Below the pieces are notes generated by a model that was not told the DNA's origin, made no database searches, and saw only the letters and a program-made list of their open reading frames with translations. This document shows, one piece after another, positions 16,165-22,290 of a stretch of DNA of 22,290 bases; position 1 is the stretch's first letter, and the number at the start of each line of letters is the position of its first letter. Position numbers and translations under genes: made by a program. Origin of the DNA: an uncultured Lachnobacterium sp. (GTDB lineage Bacteria > Bacillota > Clostridia > Lachnospirales > Lachnospiraceae); NCBI GenBank assembly GCA_937889225.1, contig CALAST010000043.1:1-22290 (forward strand), read 5' to 3'.

Positions 16165-16905
16165 TTATTTTGTTGTCGCAGCAATATAGGTTGCAATATA
16201 CTCCGCAATCCCTTTCGCACCTTCGCTATTTGGATGAATTCCGTCTTTTTCAAACCATTCCGGCTGCTCTTTCGTCATAAGGTTAACATCAATCAAACCT
16301 GCTTCGCTCTCATAAACATCAGCAAATTCCCTTATCAGTTGTGCAATTTCTTCGACGATATGTGGTTGGATATCAAACTCTGCCTCTCCATCCGATTCTC
16401 CATTTACATAAAATGCGGTAGCGGGCGTACAGATATATAATTTCGGTGGATTTTCTTTTTGCATATAACTTTCCAAAATTTTTTCATACGCCTCTAAAAA
16501 AGCTTCTTTTCCATTCCAATTGTATGGTTTTGAATCATTGGTTCCCATCATAAAAATAAGAATATCTGGTTCATATGCCAGACTGTTTTCATAGCTTTTT
16601 TCTTTCACATATGGTCTGTCTGCTGTTTCCTGCACACTTCTTCCGCTTTCTCCAAAATTCATCACATGGTAATCCGTTCCCAATAAATTCCCCAATACTG
16701 CCGGATAATTCTTTTCCGGCCAACCCGAAACGCCCAAGCCATATGTAATGCTGTCGCCTACACAGGCAACTTTTATCTTTCCTTCTTCCGTTGAAGTTTC
16801 GGGGTGTACGCCGGAAAGCCCATTGAAATACAGATATGCATATCCTGCAATTAACAGTAATGCAAGTATCATAGCCATAATCCATCGCTTTGTATGTATC
16901 TTCAT
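16165..16905 (-). CDS. Membrane-anchored SGNH/GDSL-family hydrolase
   Basis: 246 aa. One N-terminal hydrophobic helix (about 9-27) with positive residues before it suggests an anchored extracellular enzyme. All four SGNH blocks are present: GDSITYG (50-56, nucleophile Ser52), NFGESGRS (83-90, Gly85), GTND (121-124, Asn123) and DGIHPN (221-226, Asp221 and His224). Such enzymes are esterases acting on lipids, acetylated sugars or thioesters; the substrate cannot be told here. AGAGG 7 bases before ATG 16905 supports the start. It lies 19 bp after the diguanylate cyclase and 24 bp before the MCP gene. De-esterification of a surface polymer is a possible but unproven role. Confidence 0.9.
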   Translation of the reverse strand: MKIHTKRWIMAMILALLLIAGYAYLYFNGLSGVHPETSTEEGKIKVACVGDSITYGLGVSGWPEKNYPAVLGNLLGTDYHVMNFGESGRSVQETADRPYVKEKSYENSLAYEPDILIFMMGTNDSKPYNWNGKEAFLEAYEKILESYMQKENPPKLYICTPATAFYVNGESDGEAEFDIQPHIVEEIAQLIREFADVYESEAGLIDVNLMTKEQPEWFEKDGIHPNSEGAKGIAEYIATYIAATTK

Positions 16906-16924
16906 TTTACTACCTCTTTTACAT

Positions 16925-18499
16925 CTATCCGCTTATTTGAATGGAATTGCGACCATTTTCCTTTACTTCATACAGATTCATGTCTGCATCTGCCACCAAT
17001 GTTTCAAACGTATCTTTCTCTGTTGGAACACGTACCGCAGCACCCTGACTAAGTGTTACAATCCCAAACGGTATATTTGCTTTATGCTCAACTGCCATCT
17101 TTTTCATATATTCTTTCAAACGATTCAAATGTCCAAAAACTTCATCTTTATCTGCATCAATAAACACACAGATAAATTCATCTCCCCCATATCGTGCTGC
17201 AAAATGCTTTCCAATTGTTTCTTTGATTGCTTTGGAAATATATTTCAGACATTCGTCTCCTTGAAGATGTCCATAAGTATCATTGTAGCCTTTATATTTA
17301 TCAATATCAATTAATGCCACACCTACCTTTTGTTTTTCCAATAATGCTTTATCAAAAATTTGTTTATATTTTTCCAATCCTTTGCGATTTGCCAATCCGG
17401 TTAGTGCATCTGTCTCGGAAAGTTCTTCTAAAGAATTAATTTTACAACGTATCATTTCTTCTTCATCAAATAAGTGTTTTCGCAATTCCAAATTTGCCCT
17501 TCTTTGCTTCATATAATCGCTTCGGTATTCCTGTTGTGAGGTATAGTAATCGCTATAAGCGTCAAACAGCAGCTCTTTATCATTCACTTGCTTATAATAG
17601 CGAATTTCCAGATGATTGCATTGTACCTTACACTTCCAAACATCAAAAACAGAAGCATACTGTTTCATCAAATCTACTACTTTTTTCTGACCTTCCAAAA
17701 ACTCACATTCCTCAAACACGTTATAGACATGTGTAAGAAGCTCATACGAATCCATGATTTCTTCCTCTTTGGATAACTGCTCTATAAATTCCAACAAGAT
17801 AGGAATCGCTTTTTCTCTATCACCTTTTATGTAATACAAGTATCCTTGCATAAATATCATGGCAACGCGATAGACAGGCATGGTGTCAGCAAAATGAATA
17901 CGTACCAATTCGTTATAACATTCCTTAAACTTTTCTGTTTTTCTACTTGAAATACAACAAACAGCTTTGCACAATACTCTTGCACCATATGTTGAAGCAT
18001 AAGCGATATCTCCATTTGGATATGTTTTTACAAATTCCTCAATTCCTTTTTGATGATACATAAGTGCTGTCTCAAAACTTTCGGCTGTCTCAAATATCTG
18101 TGCCAAAAGTGTGTAAATCGTATTCATTACATCATTATCTTCATTCTCAAGTGCCAATGAAAATGCATCAAATATATAATCTGCTGCCAACGCATCATTC
18201 ATTTGATTTAATTTTAATACCGCAATCTGAATCAAACTTAATACCTGACAGCGAGTATTCTTCGAATTTTTTGCTGCCTGTATGCTCATTTTGCAATACT
18301 TTTCACTATTTTCCATATCAGAAAGCAAATTATATAAATTTCCTGCACCATAATAAGCTTTTGCAAGAACGCCTTCATCATGTTGGTAATCTTCTGCAAT
18401 TTTCAAATAAACATCCACCGCTTTTTTCATGTCTATATTGATATATTCATCTACTTCTTTAAACCGTTCCATTACTTCCGGTGAATATTTGTATAACAT
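16925..18499 (-). CDS. TPR-GGDEF diguanylate cyclase
   Basis: 524 aa, no membrane segment. Residues about 1-320 are helical repeats of TPR type, a protein-binding sensor region. A coil (about 325-362) leads to DALTGLANR (364-372) and a GGDEF domain that makes cyclic di-GMP from GTP. The metal/GTP residues in LIDIDKYKGYND (396-407) and the active-site loop RYGGDEF (436-442) are intact, so activity is expected. The inhibitory I-site RxxD, usually ending four residues before the RY of that loop's region, is replaced by IGKH-like residues, so normal product inhibition is not expected. GGGAG lies 8 bases before ATG 18499. First gene of the GGDEF-hydrolase-MCP operon, with a promoter-like sequence 115 bp upstream. 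Confidence 0.93.
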   Translation of the reverse strand: MLYKYSPEVMERFKEVDEYINIDMKKAVDVYLKIAEDYQHDEGVLAKAYYGAGNLYNLLSDMENSEKYCKMSIQAAKNSKNTRCQVLSLIQIAVLKLNQMNDALAADYIFDAFSLALENEDNDVMNTIYTLLAQIFETAESFETALMYHQKGIEEFVKTYPNGDIAYASTYGARVLCKAVCCISSRKTEKFKECYNELVRIHFADTMPVYRVAMIFMQGYLYYIKGDREKAIPILLEFIEQLSKEEEIMDSYELLTHVYNVFEECEFLEGQKKVVDLMKQYASVFDVWKCKVQCNHLEIRYYKQVNDKELLFDAYSDYYTSQQEYRSDYMKQRRANLELRKHLFDEEEMIRCKINSLEELSETDALTGLANRKGLEKYKQIFDKALLEKQKVGVALIDIDKYKGYNDTYGHLQGDECLKYISKAIKETIGKHFAARYGGDEFICVFIDADKDEVFGHLNRLKEYMKKMAVEHKANIPFGIVTLSQGAAVRVPTEKDTFETLVADADMNLYEVKENGRNSIQISG

Positions 18500-18539
18500 A
18501 TGAATCTCTCCCTAACATTATTATTGTGTACTATGTATC

Positions 18540-18628
18540 GTTCACATTATACCATAAAGGCATATGTTCTCACTAAATTCACACTTCGCTTCACTCGTGC
18601 TCATTAAGTGTTCACATTATACCATAAA
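18540..18628. repeat. Direct repeat of 19 bp spaced exactly 70 bp apart
   Basis: GTTCACATTATACCATAAA occurs at 18540-18558 and again at 18610-18628. On the minus strand each copy contains TATAAT preceded by ATGG. The spacer holds CACTTAATGAG ... AATTTAGTG, an imperfect inverted repeat around a GAAGCGAAG core, similar in style to small interspersed palindromic elements. Confidence 0.8.
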
Positions 18629-18645
18629 ATACCAGTCTATAACAA
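18616..18645 (-). promoter_or_regulatory. Probable promoter of the GGDEF-hydrolase-MCP operon
   Basis: Minus strand: -35-like TTGTTA (18640-18645), 18-base spacer, perfect -10 TATAAT (18616-18621). A second TATAAT copy lies 70 bp closer to the gene (18546-18551) but lacks a convincing -35. Confidence 0.5.
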
Positions 18646-18683
18646 CCTACACAAATCGACCCTTTACAATTTTTTCTTATCAT

Positions 18684-18754
18684 GTTACTGCTCACATGTG
18701 ACCAGTAACCAGTAAAAATCCATGCAAAATTTGCTTCGCAAATGGATTTTTACT
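18684..18754. repeat. Two adjacent palindromes (REP-like)
   Basis: 18684-18709 is a 26-base palindrome with one central-arm mismatch pair: GTTACTG, C, TCACATGTGA, C, CAGTAAC. Two bases later 18711-18754 has perfect 13-bp arms, AGTAAAAATCCAT and ATGGATTTTTACT, enclosing a second small hairpin TTTGC-TTC-GCAAA. The word ACCAGTA is repeated in tandem at the junction (18701-18714). No ORF of interest overlaps. Confidence 0.8.
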
Positions 18755-18776
18755 TGCATCATTCACGTTTTCATAC

Positions 18777-18801
18777 GTACTTAGCAGTAAATGCTAAGTA
18801 C
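18777..18801. repeat. Perfect 10-bp hairpin
   Basis: GTACTTAGCA and TGCTAAGTAC pair perfectly around the 5-base loop GTAAA. No T-run follows on either strand, so it is not an obvious terminator. It belongs to the hairpin cluster in the 470-bp gap 18500-18970, which otherwise contains no recognisable gene. Confidence 0.75.
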
Positions 18802-18865
18802 TGTGTGTACGATAACCTCATCATATCATAAGATAATTTGGCTTACAATGTGGGATTTGATTTGT

Positions 18866-18914
18866 TTTATAAAAACCACATATGTAAAGCATTTCACTTT
18901 CACAGATGTGGTTT
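18866..18914 (-). terminator. Intrinsic terminator after the YczE-like gene
   Basis: On the minus strand AAACCACAT and ATGTGGTTT pair perfectly (18873-18881 with 18906-18914). The stem can be extended inward by CTTT/AAAG pairing, and the right arm runs into TTTTTAT. It lies 56 bp after the stop codon. Confidence 0.8.
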
Positions 18915-18970
18915 CTTCTTTGATACTTAATTGTTATTTGTATTTTATTATTATTTAGTCCAAGCAAATA

Positions 18971-19594
18971 TTACCAATTTTTTCCCTGTTCCAATATGGA
19001 ACGAAAAGACTGAATTAACAGACCATTTATCGCAGCATTTATAATTGTCCCAATTCCCACAACCGTCCAAATAGAATTTTGTGACAACATACAAAATATT
19101 ACACCTATTACCATTACGGTTACATCTGAAATAATTCTCCCTATACCAAACGGAATCTTTCCAACGGATACCTTTTCAATAATAAATGCTACTGCATCAT
19201 AAGGAGCAATCCCTAAATCAGCAGTCATATACATTGCTGCTCCCCATGATAAAAACAGCAGTGCTATAATAAGCGAACCTACCCTTAATGGAATACCCAT
19301 GCTAAGAGATATCTGTTTTTCCAAAAGCCAACAAATAAAATCCGCAATATACCCTACTCCTACCATATTCACTATAGTTCCTATGCCTATGTAATTGCGA
19401 ACTGTAAAAAAGACAATTACTAAAAGAAAGAGATTCGCAATTAATTGCCAGTTTCCAAATGACATTCCAATAAATTTGCTGATGCCTAAATTCATGCACG
19501 TAAATGGATCTACCCCAAATACTGCCATTCTAAATGCGGCTACCCCTATTCCTATAAATAAAATCCCTACTATCATATAAACAAAACGCTTCAT
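18971..19594 (-). CDS. YczE/YitT-type integral membrane protein
   Basis: 207 aa with about five to six membrane helices. The N-terminal pattern GVDPFTCMNLGISKFIGMS followed by FGNWQLIANL, and the internal repeat of it (DLGIAPYDAVAFII ... IPFGIGRIISD, about 126-160), match the YczE-like membrane family (COG2364), whose biochemical role is unknown. AGAGGG lies about 11 bases before ATG 19594. It is the last gene of a short run with the cyclo-ligase and a small unknown protein, and is followed by a terminator. Confidence 0.75.
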   Translation of the reverse strand: MKRFVYMIVGILFIGIGVAAFRMAVFGVDPFTCMNLGISKFIGMSFGNWQLIANLFLLVIVFFTVRNYIGIGTIVNMVGVGYIADFICWLLEKQISLSMGIPLRVGSLIIALLFLSWGAAMYMTADLGIAPYDAVAFIIEKVSVGKIPFGIGRIISDVTVMVIGVIFCMLSQNSIWTVVGIGTIINAAINGLLIQSFRSILEQGKNW

Positions 19595-19625
19595 TACTAT
19601 TTCAACCCTCTCATATTATGATTTT

Positions 19626-19868
19626 TTATTTTTTTGCAATATCTTTCAAACTATCCAGAAGTTCCAAATCTTCTCTCAATATTTTCATATTAGAGGTTAT
19701 TGCTTCCTGTCCCGGTTTTGTAACTGTAATTTCAATAATCGTTCCTTCCGGCATTCCGCCTGAAAATACGGCATGAAAAAATGCTACAAATTTTGGGTGA
19801 TTTGCCGTAAATTTATTTTTTGCTTCCATAATTTTAAATGCTATTGTTGGGTTTATCATATTTTTCAT
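19626..19868 (-). CDS. Small conserved-looking protein of unknown function
   Basis: 80 aa. The middle reads KFTANHPKFVAFFHAVFSGG followed by MPEGTIIEITVTKPGQE, and an acidic/lysine C-terminus follows. There is no signal peptide or membrane helix. The composition (charged helix, then two strands) suggests a small folded cytoplasmic protein. AGGAG is only 3 bases before the first ATG (19868) and 12 bases before the next in-frame ATG (19859), so the start is ambiguous. It lies between the cyclo-ligase (35 bp upstream) and the YczE-like gene (31 bp downstream). I recognise no named family and give no function. Confidence 0.7.
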   Translation of the reverse strand: MKNMINPTIAFKIMEAKNKFTANHPKFVAFFHAVFSGGMPEGTIIEITVTKPGQEAITSNMKILREDLELLDSLKDIAKK

Positions 19869-19903
19869 ATACTCCTTTTTCTTTTCTATTCTTCTTTTGG
19901 GAT

Positions 19904-20518
19904 TTATTTAAGACCTAGAACTTTTGTTCTGCAATCAAAAATACTTTCTTCGGTTACAATATAATCCGGTAATATATCATGTTCTTCTTTCATGATTCTT
20001 CCATTATCCACAATCTGACACATAAATGCAACAGCCATTTTGCATAAATTTGATTTTGGAACTGTTTTTTCTAAATTTTGTAAAAAACGGTCATAAAAGC
20101 CTTTTCCATAACCAATCCGTCCGCCTTCTTTATCAAATGCTGCACCCGGCAATAAAATAAAGACCGTTTCTTCCTTTTTCGGGACAAATCTTTGTGAAAC
20201 ATTCACTTTTGGTTCTTTGATTCCACAATATCCATCCAGTAATTCCGATACGGATGAAATTCTATAAAACTCCATTTCTGAACCTATGATTTTGGGCAAA
20301 TAGACCTGTTTTTGCATTTCAAAAGCATATTGCATAATCAAACTTACATCTACTTCACTTTTATAAGAGGAAAATAAAAGAAGTTTATCGCTTTTTTGAA
20401 ATGCCTCCGTGGAAATTACGCGTTGTGCAATGATTTGGCTTTTCTGTTGCCTTTCCTGTAGGGATAGTGCATCCCGTTTCTGCAAAATCTGTTTTCGTAT
20501 CTCTTTTTTGGTTTCCAT
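19904..20518 (-). CDS. 5-formyltetrahydrofolate cyclo-ligase
   Basis: 204 aa, the normal length. The enzyme uses ATP to convert 5-formyl-THF to 5,10-methenyl-THF in cytoplasmic one-carbon metabolism. The N-terminal KKEIRKQILQKRDAL and the ATP/folate motif LPGAAFDKEGGRIGYGKGFY (123-142) are diagnostic. The ribosome site is weak (AAAGAGA, about 8 bases before ATG 20518). A stable hairpin lies between this gene and the metal-binding protein gene upstream, so expression may come from readthrough or from a promoter I cannot identify. Confidence 0.93.
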   Translation of the reverse strand: METKKEIRKQILQKRDALSLQERQQKSQIIAQRVISTEAFQKSDKLLLFSSYKSEVDVSLIMQYAFEMQKQVYLPKIIGSEMEFYRISSVSELLDGYCGIKEPKVNVSQRFVPKKEETVFILLPGAAFDKEGGRIGYGKGFYDRFLQNLEKTVPKSNLCKMAVAFMCQIVDNGRIMKEEHDILPDYIVTEESIFDCRTKVLGLK

Positions 20519-20542
20519 ATTTATATCTCTTTTTCTTTATAA

Positions 20543-20575
20543 CAAGCCCATGAAAAGCATTTTTCAATGGGCTTG
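20543..20575 (-). terminator. Hairpin between the HMA protein gene and the cyclo-ligase gene
   Basis: CAAGCCCATTGAAAA and TTTTCATGGGCTTG pair over 14 positions with one bulged base around the 4-base loop ATGC. Only TTGTTAT follows instead of a clean T-run, so it could be a partial terminator or an RNA-stabilising hairpin. Confidence 0.5.
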
Positions 20576-20586
20576 CTCCAATCGTT

Positions 20587-20940
20587 TTAATTTATCTCTG
20601 TCACTTTATATCCGGCTTTCTCAATCGCCTTTTTCACAATTGCATCATCCATTTTCTGTTCATATGAAACAACTACGATACCTTTTTTCAAATCAACGCT
20701 GCCTGATACACCGTCTAAATCATTGACTGCTTCTTCCACTCTGTTTTTACAGTTCTGGCAGCTCATGCCTTCTACTTTTAACGTTTTTTTCTCAATAATA
20801 TGCTTTAATTTCTTCTTTGGCATTTTGTAAGTACTTCCACCTCCACAACATCCGCCTTCTCCGCGAAAATGTTTTGTGCCTGAATGGATTCCTGCAAAAA
20901 TCAGGATTACTACAATACCTATGATGATAAAATCTGTCAT
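20587..20940 (-). CDS. Membrane-anchored Cys-rich protein with heavy-metal-associated (HMA) domain
   Basis: 117 aa. A single N-terminal membrane helix (about 4-20) is followed by a short glycine/cysteine stretch GEGGCCGGGS (27-36) like the FeoB-associated Cys-rich proteins, then an HMA domain (about 52-115) with the metal-binding loop GMSCQNC (58-64; Cys61, Cys64) and the closing AIEKAGYKV. HMA domains carry Cu(I) or related soft metals to ATPases; no transporter gene is adjacent. AAGGGG lies 8 bases before ATG 20940. A near-consensus promoter with an operator-like palindrome precedes it, suggesting metal-dependent control, which is inference. Confidence 0.85.
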   Translation of the reverse strand: MTDFIIIGIVVILIFAGIHSGTKHFRGEGGCCGGGSTYKMPKKKLKHIIEKKTLKVEGMSCQNCKNRVEEAVNDLDGVSGSVDLKKGIVVVSYEQKMDDAIVKKAIEKAGYKVTEIN

Positions 20941-21004
20941 TTGTCTTTCCCCTTACCTATTCTTAATTTTTCTTATCTTATTAACTGATTTTTCTATCAA
21001 ATAC

Positions 21005-21053
21005 AGTTAGTGGTAACTAATCCAGATTATAGCATATTTTATTTTTCTGTCAA
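21005..21053 (-). promoter_or_regulatory. Strong promoter with operator-like palindrome for the HMA protein gene
   Basis: Minus strand: TTGACA (21048-21053), 16 bases, TATAAT (21026-21031) with an extended -10 TG (TGCTATAAT). The expected start site near 21019 falls within overlapping inverted repeats AGTTA-N4-TAACT (21005-21018) and TTAGT-N4-ACTAA (21007-21020), a classic repressor position. The -35 box lies 6 bp after the upstream gene's stop. Confidence 0.7.
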
Positions 21054-21058
21054 TCGCA

Positions 21059-22153
21059 TTATGCATTATTCAGATATCCTTGTTCTATTTCCTCATCCGA
21101 CCAAATTCGTTCTATTTCTATCTCATTTTTCTCAAAAAATTCTTTCCATAGTACATAGTCGGACATATCCATTCCTATGACTTTTTGCAATTTCATAAAA
21201 GAAATAATTTCTTCATAGCTTTCTGTTTTAAACATCAATGCCCAATTTTTCTTTGCATTATCATTATCGTTATATGCCATTCCATCTTTATTGATTGTTA
21301 TAATTCCATTTGGTGTTCGTTGCAATAATCCTAATACCTCCAAAACTGCATTTGATTGGGCTACTTCCTTGTCTGTAACCAAATTCGGATAAGCGTCCAG
21401 ATAGGTTTGTGCTAATTGCTCTAATCTCTGACGTTCCTGTTCATTTGCAATCAGCACATTTCCGCCTCTGCCTTCTTCTCCCTCTTTTACAAGATAACGA
21501 ATTCCTGTTTCCATGTGTGTATAAACACCAAAACCTTCTAATGTTTGTTCTTCCAATACATCTACACCCATTGCATTACAAAAACCATTTAATAATTCCT
21601 TATCTGCTATCATAGCCGAATATGCGGCTGTTCCATGTTCAGAAATCAATAATTGTGTTTGTGTTGCTACATCTGTATGGACTTTTATATCCTTATATTG
21701 AAATGCCCCTACTTTTTCTCCTTCCTTATTGTAGACATGAAATATCTTATATTCATTATCTGCTATAACCTCATAGTTTGATGTGGTAAATGAAACAGCT
21801 TCTGTATTTACTGCCTCTGTAGATGTCGAAATCGTTTCATATACCTTTTCTATATCTGCCAGTTTTTGCAACTGTTCCTCATAACGTCTTTGATGCTCTG
21901 CACGCATTTGTTCCCGCATATCATCTGTTACCGCATCAAAGTTTTCCAAGAGTTCATCCCATTCCTCTTGTGTATAGGACTTTGCTCCAAACTGAAACGA
22001 TTGGTTTATGCCACCGTTTGCAATTACCTCTGATTGCTCCTCTCGCTTTTTTTCCAATATCTGCTGATATGTTTCCTGTGCAGATACAACTTTTTCGGTA
22101 TAGGTTGTTGATGCACGATTCCCATATCCGAATTGCATGGTTTCTACTACCAT
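21059..22153 (-). CDS. Uncharacterised 364-aa protein
   Basis: Start at ATG 22153, chosen for AAAGGAG 6 bases upstream; an in-frame start 45 bases earlier has no ribosome site. There is no signal peptide or membrane helix. Residues 1-110 are charged and mostly helical, with a short block FQFGAKSYTQEEWDELL (53-69) of the F-x-G-x-x-S-[YF]-T-x-x-E-W-D-x-L-L type, which I associate with unnamed Lachnospiraceae proteins. The rest is mixed alpha/beta, rich in Glu, Gln and Tyr, with no motif I recognise. The leader has a 7-bp hairpin. Function unknown. Confidence 0.8.
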   Translation of the reverse strand: MVVETMQFGYGNRASTTYTEKVVSAQETYQQILEKKREEQSEVIANGGINQSFQFGAKSYTQEEWDELLENFDAVTDDMREQMRAEHQRRYEEQLQKLADIEKVYETISTSTEAVNTEAVSFTTSNYEVIADNEYKIFHVYNKEGEKVGAFQYKDIKVHTDVATQTQLLISEHGTAAYSAMIADKELLNGFCNAMGVDVLEEQTLEGFGVYTHMETGIRYLVKEGEEGRGGNVLIANEQERQRLEQLAQTYLDAYPNLVTDKEVAQSNAVLEVLGLLQRTPNGIITINKDGMAYNDNDNAKKNWALMFKTESYEEIISFMKLQKVIGMDMSDYVLWKEFFEKNEIEIERIWSDEEIEQGYLNNA

Positions 22154-22196
22154 ATGTTTCTCCTTTCCGCGGTTTCTTCTGCCATTCCGAAACCAC

Positions 22197-22223
22197 ACCG
22201 CTTTCCTGAAAGGTCCAAGCGGT
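22197..22223 (-). other. Leader hairpin upstream of the 364-aa protein gene
   Basis: ACCGCTT and AAGCGGT pair perfectly around a 13-base loop that contains CCTTTCAGG. It lies 44 bp before the start codon. No T-run follows on the minus strand. It does not match a riboswitch consensus I know. Confidence 0.45.
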
Positions 22224-22290
22224 TTTGCCTTATATTTGAGGATATTTCATAATTCAAAATGCCTTATTGTGGATAACTTCCCGATTTTTT

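Noticed and set aside
22140..22260. GGCAAAACC followed by a hairpin, reminiscent of the c-di-GMP-I riboswitch
   Set aside because: The conserved ACGCAAAGC joining segment and tetraloop/receptor elements are absent.
22267..22276. TTATCCACAA on the minus strand, a perfect DnaA-box word
   Set aside because: A single 9-mer is expected by chance at this scale; no cluster of boxes, dnaA/dnaN gene or AT-rich unwinding element is nearby.

Overview
The window is AT-rich and every convincing gene lies on the minus strand. Gene style (strong AGGAGG-type ribosome sites, short gaps, Sfp-type PPTase, YczE-family membrane protein, Cys-rich/HMA protein, many hybrid kinases) points to a Gram-positive gut-type Clostridia, most likely Lachnospiraceae; the genus cannot be read from this DNA. 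No rRNA, tRNA, CRISPR array, transposase or prophage gene was recognised.

Reading in the direction of transcription (right to left): an unrecognised 364-aa protein (21059-22153); a membrane-anchored Cys-rich/HMA metal-binding protein with a near-consensus promoter and an operator-like palindrome (20587-21053); 5-formyl-THF cyclo-ligase, a small unknown protein and a YczE-type membrane protein ending in a terminator (18873-20518); a 470-bp intergenic region packed with hairpins and a 70-bp-spaced direct repeat; an apparent operon of TPR-GGDEF diguanylate cyclase, membrane-anchored SGNH hydrolase and a methyl-accepting chemotaxis protein closed by a strong terminator (14614-18499); and an ABC importer (lipoprotein, permease, ATPase) with its own terminator (11531-14338).

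The most interesting part is the long co-directional run from about 11480 to 897: mscL (with a C-terminal zinc ribbon), a soluble PAS histidine kinase with a His-less HPt-like tail, a REC-HD-GYP protein whose metal site is damaged, a stand-alone receiver, a membrane hybrid kinase with pseudo-receiver, receiver and HPt, a second membrane hybrid kinase whose C-terminus is a whole DegV-like (fatty-acid-binding fold) domain, then uppP and an Sfp-type phosphopantetheinyl transferase. Gaps are 3-76 bp and one pair overlaps. No DNA-binding output domain is encoded. My inference is a multi-protein phosphorelay that reads membrane or lipid state; the kinase-receiver-DegV fusion is the key unusual component.

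The left end holds a GreA-family transcript cleavage factor followed by a 33-codon reading frame with an excellent ribosome site and a terminator-like hairpin.
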